Positions 6,853 to 14,984 are shown, counted from the first letter of the stretch. The stretch is 44,664 bases of DNA from Pantoea rwandensis (GCF_002095475.1 NZ_MLFR01000039.1:1-44664); one strand, 5' to 3'. Translations and numbers: made by a program. The notes: generated by a model from the sequence alone, not told the origin.

Positions 6853-7539
6853 CTATGGCAGGTTGGTAACCTTGGCATCAACAACAACACCAATGATCCG
6901 GCAGTTGCCATTGATTTCTGTCATCGGATACTGCGGGTTTAGTGGCTTGAGGAACTTTCGCCCTGCATCGATTACAAGCTTTTTGAATGTTGCCTCATTC
7001 TCACTATCGAGCTTTGCCACAACAAGCTTTCCATTCCTGGCCTCAACTTCAGGGTCGATCAGGATAGCCATTCCCTCTGGAATGCTTAGCCCGGCAGGAG
7101 CTGTCATTGAATCACCCTTCACATCAAGCCAGAACGCGCTTTCAGAGCAATCAACAGTTGTTTCATACCAGCGATCAATGCTTTTGCGGTGATAAGGTTC
7201 TACAGCTTCCATCCATTGTCCTGCGCTAACCCAGCTGATCACTGGGAAACTTCCCTTTGGTTCATTCAAGCCTGCAAATGAGACATTCGATTCTGATTTT
7301 TTTGCTAATCCATCCATCCAGCCCCGACTGAGCTTTAAGGCATCCTCAATCTGTCGCGCTGACTGCTCACCAATATTTCGTTTATTGGCCTTGCCAGAAG
7401 GGTAAAGCATGCGAGAAACGACAGTCGCGTCGAGTCCTGCCGCCTCAGCAAATTTCCTTTGTGTCTCATATCCATCAACCAACTCCTGCAGCTTTTGTCT
7501 GCGGATTTCGAAGATGTCGTTATTGGCTTCGATTTTCAT
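6853..7539 (-). CDS. cI: CI-type repressor, S24 self-cleaving
   Basis: This 228-residue protein has an N-terminal helix-turn-helix (about residues 24-50, QRKFAEAAGLDATVVSRML) and a C-terminal S24/LexA-type peptidase domain. The cleavage site is Ala106-Gly107 (WVSAGQW), the nucleophile Ser144 (GDSM) and the base Lys176 (VVAKL). RecA-stimulated self-cleavage after DNA damage would induce the phage. It is divergent from cro, with the OR operators between, and has its own terminator. Confidence 0.95.
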   Translation of the reverse strand: MKIEANNDIFEIRRQKLQELVDGYETQRKFAEAAGLDATVVSRMLYPSGKANKRNIGEQSARQIEDALKLSRGWMDGLAKKSESNVSFAGLNEPKGSFPVISWVSAGQWMEAVEPYHRKSIDRWYETTVDCSESAFWLDVKGDSMTAPAGLSIPEGMAILIDPEVEARNGKLVVAKLDSENEATFKKLVIDAGRKFLKPLNPQYPMTEINGNCRIIGVVVDAKVTNLP

Positions 7540-7557
7540 ACCCGAATCATACGAAAA

Positions 7558-7611
7558 TTACTCACAGGTAAATGACTCTCAGGTATTGAATAAAATATAC
7601 TTACGGGTATA
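7558..7611. promoter_or_regulatory. OR operators (three CI/Cro sites)
   Basis: Sites near 7558-7573 (ATTACTCACAGGTAAAT-like), 7573-7587 (GACTCTCAGGTATT) and 7596-7611 (TATACTTACGGGTATAC-like) share the TACT...GGTA pattern with OL. They lie between the divergent cI and cro genes. A further partial site overlaps the cI start. Order of occupancy cannot be read from sequence. Confidence 0.7.
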
Positions 7612-7613
7612 CT
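7586..7613 (+). promoter_or_regulatory. PR promoter
   Basis: TTGAAT (7586-7591), 16-base spacer, TATACT (7608-7613). The rightmost operator lies in the spacer and -10, as expected for repression by CI or Cro. The transcript would start near 7620, just before the cro ribosome site. Confidence 0.6.
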
Positions 7614-7638
7614 CATTTAATCAACCACAGGAGGCTTC

Positions 7639-7881
7639 ATGGAAACGTTAAGAGCGTATCTAAACGGCCTTGCGTTGGGTAAACAACGAGACTTCGCTGC
7701 CAGTTGCGAAACCTCTCTTGAGTACCTGCGCAAAGCAATCAGTAAAGGCCAAAAGCTTGGCCCGGCGTTATCGGTTCTTATTGAAATTAACTCAGCAGGT
7801 GCTGTCAGCAGGAAGAATCTTCACCCGGAAGACTGGATGAAAATTTGGCCTGAATTGAATTCTAAAGCCACCGCAGCATAG
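7639..7881 (+). CDS. cro: Cro-like regulator (YdaS-type)
   Basis: An 80-residue protein divergent from cI with AGGAGG ahead of its ATG. The helix-turn-helix region is about residues 16-40 (KQRDFAASCETSLEYLRKAI). The spacing and the following 'SAGAVSRKNLHPEDW' segment fit the YdaS/Cro-like antitoxin family. By position it would shut down cI and early transcription during lytic growth. Sequence similarity to lambda or P22 Cro is not evident. Confidence 0.8.
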   Translation: METLRAYLNGLALGKQRDFAASCETSLEYLRKAISKGQKLGPALSVLIEINSAGAVSRKNLHPEDWMKIWPELNSKATAA

Positions 7882-7906
7882 CGGTAACTACAACAGGGAA
7901 TTAGAA

Positions 7907-8440
7907 ATGGTAGACACCATCAACATAGCAATCCGCCTGATGTGCAAAGCACACCCACAGGGTCGTTTGGGCATGGCTTCTGACATGGGCATGACCATCG
8001 ATCAGTTCCATAACCATCTGTACCGCAAGTGCGGCAGTCGCTTTTTCACCATGGATGAGCTGCAGCAAATGGAAGACCTGTCTAATAGCAATCACCTGGC
8101 TGAGTACTTCGCTAACCGCCGCGGCTTAACGCTGGTGGACATTGCTTCAGTGCAGAACGTGGACAAGGTGGACTTGTTCGACATCGAGATGCGCTCAAAC
8201 GCAGCAGCTGGCCAACTGGCAATTGCCAAGCAGGAAGCAGCAGCTGATGGCGTCATCGACAAGCAGGAACTTAAAAAACTCTCTGGTTTGTTCCAGCAAA
8301 AGATGCGTCACCAGATGCACGGCTTCTTTGGATTCCTGGCTTTGTATGGCGCAAGCGTCTCAGAACACAACGTGGATATGTTCATGGCTAACCGCAAGGT
8401 GGAAGTAGCCGGGATGCAGGTCCAGTCAGCGGAGGTATGA
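7907..8440 (+). CDS. YmfL-like putative regulatory protein (cII position)
   Basis: This 177-residue protein has the block DQFHNHLYRKCGSRFFTMDEL followed by HLAEYF, which matches the e14 prophage YmfL family as I remember it. The N-terminus looks like a DNA-binding helical domain (about 1-75) and the rest is helical and Ala-rich. It occupies the cII position after cro, so a role in the lysis-lysogeny choice is plausible but inferred. Confidence 0.8.
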   Translation: MVDTINIAIRLMCKAHPQGRLGMASDMGMTIDQFHNHLYRKCGSRFFTMDELQQMEDLSNSNHLAEYFANRRGLTLVDIASVQNVDKVDLFDIEMRSNAAAGQLAIAKQEAAADGVIDKQELKKLSGLFQQKMRHQMHGFFGFLALYGASVSEHNVDMFMANRKVEVAGMQVQSAEV

Positions 8441-8528
8441 AGTGATTTTATCAAGTGAGGTTGAACGCCCCGGATTGCAGCCGAGGCGTTCGGCATCGTC
8501 AAATCGTCCAGCGTGGAGAAACAACGAT

Positions 8529-8870
8529 ATGTCAAGCATAAAGCATACAAGACCAGTCTTGCAATTCCGTTGTCGCGTGGAGGTTAGCGGCATTCGGTAT
8601 GAGCAAATCATACCTGGCGCTGGTGGGGTGAACAACTACCACTCAGTGGATCATCTGGTAGTGGGCACTGCATGGAATGACTTTTACCGTAAACCGGAGG
8701 CCGAGCAATGCGCACCGTTGACCGATGGTTCACTGACAGACGAGGCATTCCCGTCCGTGTTATCCGCTGGGAGCCAGAATCCAGCAGGGTTATCTACCTT
8801 CGGACCGGTTATGAACATGGTGAGTGCTTCTGTCCTCTCATCCAGTTCCAGCGCGACTTTCGGGGAATAG
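8529..8870 (+). CDS. Small phage protein, overlaps DUF4222 gene
   Basis: The ATG at 8529 has GGAG ten bases upstream and gives 113 residues. The first 65 residues (RPVLQFRCRVEVSGIRYEQIIPGAG...) look like a real folded domain. The Ser-rich tail after about residue 60 overlaps the next gene in another frame and looks like read-through, so the real protein may be shorter in relatives. Function unknown. A GAACGCC/GGCGTTC inverted repeat lies upstream at about 8462-8492. Confidence 0.5.
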   Translation: MSSIKHTRPVLQFRCRVEVSGIRYEQIIPGAGGVNNYHSVDHLVVGTAWNDFYRKPEAEQCAPLTDGSLTDEAFPSVLSAGSQNPAGLSTFGPVMNMVSASVLSSSSSATFGE

Positions 8871-8917
8871 AGGCACCGCATGAGTTTACTTCTGAAGGTG
8901 AAACCACTGGTAGTTAG
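8708..8917 (+). CDS. DUF4222 family protein
   Basis: A 69-residue protein with a strong GGAGG eight bases before the ATG. The sequence DRWFTDRRGIPVRVIRWEPESSRVIYLR fits, in short form, the DUF4222 pattern (DRxFxDxRGxPVRV) known from lambdoid early-right regions. Function unknown. Its 3' end overlaps the replication gene by 38 bases. Confidence 0.75.
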   Translation: MRTVDRWFTDRRGIPVRVIRWEPESSRVIYLRTGYEHGECFCPLIQFQRDFRGIEAPHEFTSEGETTGS

Positions 8918-9752
8918 CCCTGTGCTGGCCTGCCGTATCGGTCTCAATGAAGCGATTGTGCTTCAGCAGATTTGCTACTGGCTGGAGGACACCACATCAG
9001 GCGTCGAGCATGAAGGCCGCCGCTGGGTATACAACACCATTGAAGACTGGAATGAGCAATTTCCATGGTGGTCATCAGACACGGTTAGGCGCGCTCTGAC
9101 CTCTCTTAAAAAGAGCGGACTTATCTACGTTGAGCAACTTAAAAAGAAGCAGCATGACCGCACTAATTTTTACGCAATTAACCACGCAAACCCACTGTTG
9201 ACCGATGAGGGCAATTTGCACTCATCGAAGGATGCAAGTTGCACTCTTCGAACAGGGCAAGTTGCACCAATCGAAAAGGGCAATCTGCTCTCGTCGATGG
9301 GGGCAAATTGCACCGATCTTACAGAGAATACAACAGAGAATACTACAGAGATTACAACTAAAGACCTTTGTCCGGTTTCTGCGAAACCCGACGCTGAACA
9401 GGATGAATTCAAGGTTCTTGAGCATCTGAATCGTGCAGCAGGCCTGCGATTCCAGAAGTCTCGCTCATCACTTGGCCCAATCCGTGGACGCCTGGCTGAA
9501 GATTTCACGGCTGATGAGCTGATCCTCGCTGTTGATTACACCATCGCCAAGTGGTCTGACGATGCCAAGATGCGCGACTACGTGCGCCCGGAAACGATTT
9601 TCCGTCAGGGCAAGTTCCCCGCGTACCTCGGCTCAGCTCAGGCATGGGAGCGCGCTGGCCGCCCGCCATGCGTCAAAGGCAAGTGGCAGCGCGACACCAC
9701 GCAGGTGGCGAGCATGGATTACCAGATTCCAGAAGGATTCAAGGGGGGTTAA
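8880..9752 (+). CDS. Replication initiator (O-like) with internal origin
   Basis: This 290-residue protein has an N-terminal winged-helix region (about 15-95, RIGLNEAIVLQQICYWLED... DTVRRALTSLKKSGLIYVE) typical of phage replication initiators. A low-complexity linker (about 108-165) is encoded by the iterons. The C-terminal domain (about 175-270) fits the conserved phage C-terminal domain of TIGR02220. By analogy with lambda O it would bind the repeats in its own gene and recruit the host helicase. No dedicated helicase loader or helicase gene is recognised nearby. Confidence 0.85.
   Translation: MSLLLKVKPLVVSPVLACRIGLNEAIVLQQICYWLEDTTSGVEHEGRRWVYNTIEDWNEQFPWWSSDTVRRALTSLKKSGLIYVEQLKKKQHDRTNFYAINHANPLLTDEGNLHSSKDASCTLRTGQVAPIEKGNLLSSMGANCTDLTENTTENTTEITTKDLCPVSAKPDAEQDEFKVLEHLNRAAGLRFQKSRSSLGPIRGRLAEDFTADELILAVDYTIAKWSDDAKMRDYVRPETIFRQGKFPAYLGSAQAWERAGRPPCVKGKWQRDTTQVASMDYQIPEGFKGG
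9211..9325. repeat. Five 23-bp iterons, likely phage replication origin
   Basis: Repeats begin at 9211, 9234, 9257, 9280 and 9303, exactly 23 bases apart. Each starts with an imperfect dyad of the form GCAAnTTGC, followed in four copies by a C(A/T)C...TCGA block. Because 23 is not a multiple of three, each copy is read in a different codon frame. Selection therefore acts on the DNA, not the protein. This is the layout of lambda ori. Confidence 0.85.
9317..9362. repeat. AT-rich repeats next to iterons, likely unwinding element
   Basis: Directly after the fifth iteron come AT-rich near-repeats of ACAGAGAATAC (three copies, the last ACAGAGATTAC) and then ACTAAAG. They encode the Thr/Glu/Asn-rich linker of the initiator. 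An AT-rich tract beside iterons is the usual place for initial strand opening. Confidence 0.6.
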
Positions 9753-9754
9753 CC

Positions 9755-10165
9755 ATGAACACACAGTCCTTAATCATCATTCATCTGATGAATCACCCTG
9801 AACAGACGCCAGCGCAAATCGCAGCAGCCATTGGTCGAACTGCCAACACAGTGAAAACCGTACTCCCTGCAATGGTTGCTGTTGGTGATGTCTGGCGAGA
9901 TGCCGAGGCTAAGTACTCCACCGCAGAAGCAGCTGGCATTGGTGATGAACAGTATCTGTCACTTTGTGATGTGGCTTACCGACTGCAGGAACGCTGCCTG
10001 TGGAACAGAGCCGCTAATGTCTGGCATGAAGCTCAGAAATGCACGGTAAAGCCCGGACTTCGTGAGAAGGCCAGAATCAAAGGGATGGTATGTGTCGAAA
10101 TGGCGCGCCTAAAAGACCCAAGACCAGAGGCTGACCCACTTCTTGGAAGGAGTTACAGCCGATGA
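9755..10165 (+). CDS. HTH protein with PerC-like C-terminal domain
   Basis: I use the ATG at 9755 (AAGGGGGGTTAACC upstream), giving 136 residues. Residues 1-50 form a MarR-like helix-turn-helix (QTPAQIAAAIGRTANTVKTVL). Residues about 70-120 (VAYRLQERCLWNRAANVWHEA) match the PerC-family pattern of a Trp-containing helical repeat. PerC-like proteins in phages are thought to affect transcription; in EPEC, PerC activates virulence genes. The function here is unknown. It could take the replication-partner (P-like) slot, but no helicase-loader motif is visible. Confidence 0.75.
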   Translation: MNTQSLIIIHLMNHPEQTPAQIAAAIGRTANTVKTVLPAMVAVGDVWRDAEAKYSTAEAAGIGDEQYLSLCDVAYRLQERCLWNRAANVWHEAQKCTVKPGLREKARIKGMVCVEMARLKDPRPEADPLLGRSYSR

Positions 10166-10281
10166 AAGTGATTAAAGCGCATTTCTTGCGCAACTCAGAA
10201 TTCTACATCGGCGCGCGAATTTCGATTCTGGCGACCATCAGTTTGACTATTTATCTGGCGTGGGAGTTTCACAAAGCATGA
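10162..10281 (+). CDS. 39-residue small membrane protein
   Basis: This frame is short. It begins with an ATG that overlaps the upstream TGA (ATGA), with GGAAGGAG eight bases before it, and it ends with a TGA that overlaps the next ATG (ATGA). The peptide has a basic N-terminus (MKVIKAHFLR) and one hydrophobic helix at about residues 17-33 (GARISILATISLTIYLA). The paired overlaps and the strong ribosome site argue that it is translated. Confidence 0.7.
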   Translation: MKVIKAHFLRNSEFYIGARISILATISLTIYLAWEFHKA

Positions 10282-11582
10282 GCAATTTAAATCAGGTCTA
10301 TAAAAACAAAGACAACAGCAACACCGATATCACCGTTCGCAAAACCCATCTACTGGGTGTTGATGAGCTTTATATCGAACCGGGCTACAACGTCCGCGAC
10401 ATCGATCAGACCCACGTCGAAGAATTCCGGGATGCGTTCATTGCCGGTGAGCACGTTCCACCTCTGACCGTTCAGGTGACAGAGCAGGGCGTGAAGATTA
10501 TCGACGGTCACCACCGCTGGCATGGCGCGAAGCTGGCACAAGCAGCAGGCTACGATATCCGTCTGGAGTGCAAAGATTTCGTTGGTAGCGAAGCAGACCG
10601 CATCGCTTTCATGGTAACCAGCAGTCAGGGCCGGGCACTAGAGCCACTGGAACGCGCCGTTGCATATCAGCGCCTGATTAATCAGGGCTGGGAGCCTGCC
10701 GAAATTGCCAAGAAGGTTAAGCGTTCTACAGCTGATGTGGATCATCACCTTCAGTTGCTGACCGCTGGCGATGGGTTAATCGCAATGGTTAAGTCTGGTG
10801 AAGTCGCGGCATCAACCGCAGTTGCCATGGTTCGTGAGCACGGAGCGAAAGCTGAGACTGTTGCCAAAACTCAACTGCAGAAGGCTAAAGCCAGCGGCAA
10901 GAAGAAACTCACCCTGAATGATGCGATGCCGCAGTTCAGCGCCGCCAAGATGCGTGAGTTGCTTGAACTGGTTGCAAAACACTGTGAGGTGGATTTCGCC
11001 GAAGAGACATTCGCGATCACCCTGGACTTCTCCAGCGACTTCGAAGCGCTTAAGGCTATGCAGATTATCAAAGAAGCCCGTGAGCACTTTGCATCAGAAG
11101 CTAAATCTGACGATATCGCCATTCATGAAACCCATTTACCGCTGAGCCGTGAGGGCATTCAGGAGCAAAGCGGGATTGAAGTGCTGGCCTGTGCAGTTGC
11201 CGCGTTCGGCGACAAATCGAGCTACACACATACCGAATCGAAATACGCTCACACCTGGGCTGCCGATAGCGTTGCCAATCCTGAGTTTCTGGTAATCCCT
11301 GCTGAGACAGTTGATAAAGCCGTTTCATTCATCACCAAGCATGCTGCCCGCGTTGAGATTACTGGCTGGGTTTCGGAGAAGTATCAGGGCGACCCACAAC
11401 TCGATGACGTAATCGAGCGATTCGCGGACGTCCTGTCAGAAACCGATATGCCGCTCGATTTGGTTCTGGCACTGTTGGACAACATCGATATCGAATGTGG
11501 TTACAACATCCGAGAACTGCGCAAAGAAGTCAGCAACCGCCTATCCCGCGTTGCAGTTCCTGACAGTGAGGAGACTGAATGA
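10278..11582 (+). CDS. ParB/Srx-like N-terminal domain protein
   Basis: The ATG at 10278 overlaps the preceding stop and gives 434 residues. Residues about 25-110 form a ParB N-terminal domain (YNVRDID... PPLTVQV...IIDGHHRWHGAKLA), with the GHHRW box in place of the usual GERR. A helix-turn-helix follows (about 135-180, EIAKKVKRSTADVDHHLQLL). The GHHR box suggests nucleotide binding. Phage proteins of this kind are found in replication regions; partition is unlikely without a ParA. It could regulate replication or transcription. Confidence 0.85.
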   Translation: MSNLNQVYKNKDNSNTDITVRKTHLLGVDELYIEPGYNVRDIDQTHVEEFRDAFIAGEHVPPLTVQVTEQGVKIIDGHHRWHGAKLAQAAGYDIRLECKDFVGSEADRIAFMVTSSQGRALEPLERAVAYQRLINQGWEPAEIAKKVKRSTADVDHHLQLLTAGDGLIAMVKSGEVAASTAVAMVREHGAKAETVAKTQLQKAKASGKKKLTLNDAMPQFSAAKMRELLELVAKHCEVDFAEETFAITLDFSSDFEALKAMQIIKEAREHFASEAKSDDIAIHETHLPLSREGIQEQSGIEVLACAVAAFGDKSSYTHTESKYAHTWAADSVANPEFLVIPAETVDKAVSFITKHAARVEITGWVSEKYQGDPQLDDVIERFADVLSETDMPLDLVLALLDNIDIECGYNIRELRKEVSNRLSRVAVPDSEETE

Positions 11583-11944
11583 AATTAACTCTGCCATTCC
11601 CTCCATCCGTAAACACTTACTGGAGAAATACCAGTAAGGGAGTATTAATCAGCGCCTCCGGGCGCTCTTTCCGATCCAACGCTATTGGCGACATCATGCA
11701 GCAACTTAGGCGCGCACCTAAGCCGATAACAGTGGACGTAGAGGTATCGATAATCCTGTACCCTCCATCCCGCCAGTCACGCGACCTTGATAACTACCTG
11801 AAGGCGCTATTCGACAGCATGACACACGCCGGAATTTGGCTGGATGACAAGCAGGTGAAGAGATTCACTGTAGAGTGGGGCGAAGTCGTCAAAGGCGGAA
11901 AGTCAGAAGTGACGATCAGTGAATATCAGGCGGTGGCCGCATGA
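11579..11944 (+). CDS. rusA: RusA-type Holliday junction resolvase
   Basis: A 121-residue endodeoxyribonuclease. The family signature is present: PPSVNTYWR at the N-terminus and the acidic metal-binding cluster in SRDLDNYLKALFDSM (about 70-84), plus IWLDDKQV. RusA resolves Holliday junctions and would help process recombination or replication intermediates before packaging. It overlaps both neighbours by ATGA junctions, so it belongs to the early-right operon. Confidence 0.95.
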   Translation: MKLTLPFPPSVNTYWRNTSKGVLISASGRSFRSNAIGDIMQQLRRAPKPITVDVEVSIILYPPSRQSRDLDNYLKALFDSMTHAGIWLDDKQVKRFTVEWGEVVKGGKSEVTISEYQAVAA

Positions 11945-12945
11945 GGGCTATTCTCACTCCAGACGTTGCGAACAACACCGGCATTGTTCTGTTGAAGCCG
12001 GGACGCAATCTTATGCCGATGTTCCGGGAGCGCGTTCTTGTCTGCACAATCCCCCGTGACATGTCACACCTCCCATCGGGCTTAATAAACGACAGCAGCC
12101 AGCCATTACTGGATGAGCCAACGCTTAAATCATTCTTCTCTGACCCCAAGGTGATCAATGCCGCTGGTGGATGGGAAATACATGATGCGTGGGTTCAAAG
12201 AATTGGCTGCTGCCAGTATCAGGAAAAAGATTCTTATCACCACCACGATTACAATACCCTGCGGACCGATTCCGGCTCACTTTGCCTGTGTTATGCCTGT
12301 GACAATTACTGTCACTCAAACGGCCTACCTGGTATCCTGGAAGCGGTCGCGGCTGGGAACCTTGCGCGGTGGGTAATTGAGTCAGCATGCATCCAGATGG
12401 GGTTAGGAGCGGACCATCAGATGACGTTGCCAGAACTGTGCTGGTGGGCCTGTCTGAATGGCGTGATTGACCTGATACCAGAGACACATGCCCGTACCGT
12501 TCTGCGTCTGCCAAAGTCACTGCCCGAAACCGGGCCAATACCAGAAGCTTTTATCAAACCGGAACCCTCGGCGCAGGAGGTGATTCAGGAAGTGGCAGAG
12601 GTGGTTAAGCAGGTGCTGACCATCGGTATCGACCCCGAATCACCACAGTCATACATGGCGCGACCAAAGCGCCTGCGCTGGATTAACGAGAAGTACACGC
12701 GGTGGGTCAAGACGCAGCCATGCGCCTGTTGCGGAAAGCCAGCAGACGACCCGCATCACATAATCGGACACGGACAAGGGGGAATGGGAACGAAGGCGCA
12801 TGATTTATTTGTGATACCGCTTTGCAGGGCGCATCACGATGAACTGCACCGGGACATGAGGGCATTTGAAGAAAAATACGGCAGTCAGTTAGAGCTGCTG
12901 GTCAGGTTCCTCGATCACTCGATTGCAGTCGGCGTGGTGGGGTAA
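11941..12945 (+). CDS. DUF968 protein with HNH-like nuclease domain
   Basis: A 334-residue protein. The C-terminal domain (about 255-310) has CACCGKP, DDPHHIIGHGQGG and LCRAHHDELH, a zinc-finger HNH/YbcO-like nuclease arrangement. The middle has two Cys pairs (IGCC, CLCYACDNYC) that may bind another metal. DUF968 proteins are common next to RusA and Q in lambdoid phages, and recombination or repair is the usual inference. One GTGACATGTCAC site lies in its 5' part. Confidence 0.88.
   Translation: MRAILTPDVANNTGIVLLKPGRNLMPMFRERVLVCTIPRDMSHLPSGLINDSSQPLLDEPTLKSFFSDPKVINAAGGWEIHDAWVQRIGCCQYQEKDSYHHHDYNTLRTDSGSLCLCYACDNYCHSNGLPGILEAVAAGNLARWVIESACIQMGLGADHQMTLPELCWWACLNGVIDLIPETHARTVLRLPKSLPETGPIPEAFIKPEPSAQEVIQEVAEVVKQVLTIGIDPESPQSYMARPKRLRWINEKYTRWVKTQPCACCGKPADDPHHIIGHGQGGMGTKAHDLFVIPLCRAHHDELHRDMRAFEEKYGSQLELLVRFLDHSIAVGVVG
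12056..12067. repeat. GTGACATGTCAC palindrome, copy 2
   Basis: Perfect dodecamer inside the DUF968 gene, read as Arg-Asp-Met-Ser-His. It is the same codon frame as copies 3 and 4. Confidence 0.6.
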
Positions 12946-12968
12946 AGTTAAAGCGTGGAGGAAATTTT

Positions 12969-13331
12969 ATGCGTGACATGTCACAGGTATTAGAACGGTG
13001 GGCAGGATGGGCCCGTTCGGATGGAAGCGGCGTCGATTACTCACCAATAGCGGCAGGATTTAAAGGCTTGCTACCACAGGATTCAAAAATGACTCTTTCC
13101 TGTACCGATGATGACGGTTTAGTTATCGAATCATGCTTAGCCAAACTCCGCAGTCGACGCCCTGATGAGCATGAGTTAATTGTGCTTCATTATTTTTACA
13201 GGATTTCCAAACGCAAGCTTGCTCAACGCGCCAAATGCGATGAGAAGATGATACGTATACAAGTTCAAATGGCTGAAGGATTTTTGGACGGGTGTTTATC
13301 ATGGTTAGATGTTGAATTAGAATTTGAGTGA
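12969..13331 (+). CDS. Q: Late antiterminator Q
   Basis: A 120-residue protein matching the phage antitermination Q family (Phage_antitermQ), with VLERWAGWARSDGSGVDYSP, IAAGFKGL, RPDEHELIVLHYFY and KMIRIQVQMAEGFLDG blocks. Q would load onto RNA polymerase paused after pR' and allow it to pass the terminator at 15190, so that lysis and head genes are made. One GTGACATGTCAC palindrome overlaps codons 2-5. The distance to the lysis genes is unusually large because a reversed cassette is inserted between them. Confidence 0.92.
   Translation: MRDMSQVLERWAGWARSDGSGVDYSPIAAGFKGLLPQDSKMTLSCTDDDGLVIESCLAKLRSRRPDEHELIVLHYFYRISKRKLAQRAKCDEKMIRIQVQMAEGFLDGCLSWLDVELEFE
12973..12984. repeat. GTGACATGTCAC palindrome, copy 3
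   Basis: Perfect dodecamer immediately after the start codon of Q (codons Arg-Asp-Met-Ser-Gln). A protein bound here could affect Q expression; this is inference. Confidence 0.6.
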
Positions 13332-13347
13332 TATATAAGCGAGGTGG

Positions 13348-13860
13348 TTAGTCCACCTCTTTATTTGCCTTTTCGAGGATTTCTTTTCTTTTCTTAAGCT
13401 CTTCAGACCTGTGTATTAATTTGCTTTTGAATTCCTGTGCCTCATCCATTATGGATTTTATATAGAAAAATGAACACAAGGATGATGTTATAAGGGCGCC
13501 TGATAATGAGATGAAGTAAATATAGTTTTCGCTTGAATTAGGGATAGCATAAAACCCTATTGCTACAATCATTGCAGATATCAAATAGTATGTGGCAAGA
13601 ATAGATAACCTTCTTGTTTTAATTCTTATAATAGGTTTGAGCCTTCTTAACTCATCGCTGCTTAATGATGTGTGTTCATTAGCCTCTGGAACCTTAAAGA
13701 GAGCTTGGACACAGTACCCTGATGGAAATAGAAGTAGTGTGAGAAGCACCCATGGCGTAGGAGCCTTGGAGAAATTGATATTTAATGATAGGTAGTAGAA
13801 GGCCCAAAAACCGGACAAGAAGGCCAAGAAAAAAAGAAATAGAAATTTCTTAAAACTCAT
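13348..13860 (-). CDS. Four-TM membrane protein of a RexB-like cassette
   Basis: A 170-residue protein with four hydrophobic segments at about 5-25, 36-55, 88-107 and 113-134, then a charged coiled-coil tail (about 135-170, QEFKSKLIHRSEELKKRKEI). It is encoded leftward, opposite to Q and the lysis genes, 18 bases after the larger cassette gene. Its A+T content is clearly higher than its neighbours. Lambda RexB is also a four-TM protein paired with a soluble partner, so an abortive-infection pore is a reasonable guess. I see no convincing sequence similarity to RexB. Confidence 0.75.
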   Translation of the reverse strand: MSFKKFLFLFFLAFLSGFWAFYYLSLNINFSKAPTPWVLLTLLLFPSGYCVQALFKVPEANEHTSLSSDELRRLKPIIRIKTRRLSILATYYLISAMIVAIGFYAIPNSSENYIYFISLSGALITSSLCSFFYIKSIMDEAQEFKSKLIHRSEELKKRKEILEKANKEVD

Positions 13861-13878
13861 CTTGACCTCCTTTGTGTT

Positions 13879-14961
13879 TTATTTGCTTTCAATTTCACCT
13901 GAGCCAATCTTACCGATTAACCATTTATGCATTCGCAAATATAAATCATTTTCATCAATTAGTCCATTGTTATATTGGACGCTAATGCTTCCTGATAGCT
14001 TTAAATCACTACCTTTAATTATCCCGCCACCTTGCAATTCAATTTCTATATCATCGCTTTCAGTATGTCTTAAGCTAGATGCCAACGTATCCATTACACG
14101 TTGACCATCATTAGTTGTTTTTCTGAAGTATGTTATTTCAAGATTGACTTGTAAATTAGACTCATCCAATGAATCCTCGAGCCTCAAATTGCTAAACCAC
14201 TCTTCACCGAACGCAGCTTTAAGAATGCTTCCGCCTTTACCCGTTGGCATAAATCTAACTTTTCTTACTTTCTCTACTTTATTACCAACCTCTGTTTTTA
14301 CAGGAAGATTAGGTGAATTCATCATTGTTATTTCACCTTTGTCATTCTGGGTTTTAACAGGAACACTACCGAGCGTGATCCTCTTAACTGGAGCCTCGTC
14401 CATTTTCCTGATTACTTCAGCAGAAGGCTTATCGCGTAAGAGTAGAGCACTTGAGCTATTAAAAGAATCGCTAAAGCTATGAATTAGCCAACCAAGGTGC
14501 GTTTCTAAATCACGTGCTCTAAGGGAGCTTGATTGAACAATCACCATATGATTGCCAAGAACTCCGAAGTAGAGTATTGAATCAATAAACTCTCGCTTAA
14601 CTTTAACTTTTTCTTCTTCAGTTGGAGTTTCGTCACCTTCAAGCTTTATCTGCTCAGATGTGATGGCGTTTATGTCGTAAAAGTCGACATCATCACTGAT
14701 CGTCATCAATGCTTGACTCTTTCCTTGTTCGAAAAGAACTAATTGTCCAAATAAAATTGTTTTAAAAGTGTTGCTTCGATTAACTAATCTAAATCCGCTC
14801 TGGCTATCAGAAGGGCTAATTTGTTCCCTACGCATGCCTACTTTTGAAGCTGTTCCATCCTCTAAAAGTATTGATTCGAGGATCGATTGGAGGTCCGAAG
14901 AGCAGTTAGAAAGCCCTGCCAACTTGTAATGGATAGACTTTTGACGACTAGATTTAATCAT
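13879..14961 (-). CDS. Soluble partner of RexA/RexB-like cassette
   Basis: I start at the ATG at 14961 (AAGGA eight bases upstream) rather than the GTG at 14979, giving 360 residues. No family is certain. The C-terminal third (GSILKAAFG...LEDSLDESNLQVNLEITYFRK broken into blocks, then DDIEIELQGGGIIKG) has a strand-rich pattern that reminds me of the RexA C-terminus (DILKVLG...SLDIVIKPKFKR...DISLRAKD...G), recalled from memory. The pairing with a four-TM protein, AT-rich composition and reverse orientation within the late region mark a lysogenic cargo cassette. An exclusion role is inferred. Confidence 0.7.
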   Translation of the reverse strand: MIKSSRQKSIHYKLAGLSNCSSDLQSILESILLEDGTASKVGMRREQISPSDSQSGFRLVNRSNTFKTILFGQLVLFEQGKSQALMTISDDVDFYDINAITSEQIKLEGDETPTEEEKVKVKREFIDSILYFGVLGNHMVIVQSSSLRARDLETHLGWLIHSFSDSFNSSSALLLRDKPSAEVIRKMDEAPVKRITLGSVPVKTQNDKGEITMMNSPNLPVKTEVGNKVEKVRKVRFMPTGKGGSILKAAFGEEWFSNLRLEDSLDESNLQVNLEITYFRKTTNDGQRVMDTLASSLRHTESDDIEIELQGGGIIKGSDLKLSGSISVQYNNGLIDENDLYLRMHKWLIGKIGSGEIESK

Positions 14962-14984
14962 TTGAAATCCTTTGTTCACGCCTA

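Noticed and set aside
8442..8528. Upstream extension of the 8529 gene from a GTG
   Set aside because: The GTG at 8442 has no convincing ribosome site and the extra residues are low complexity.
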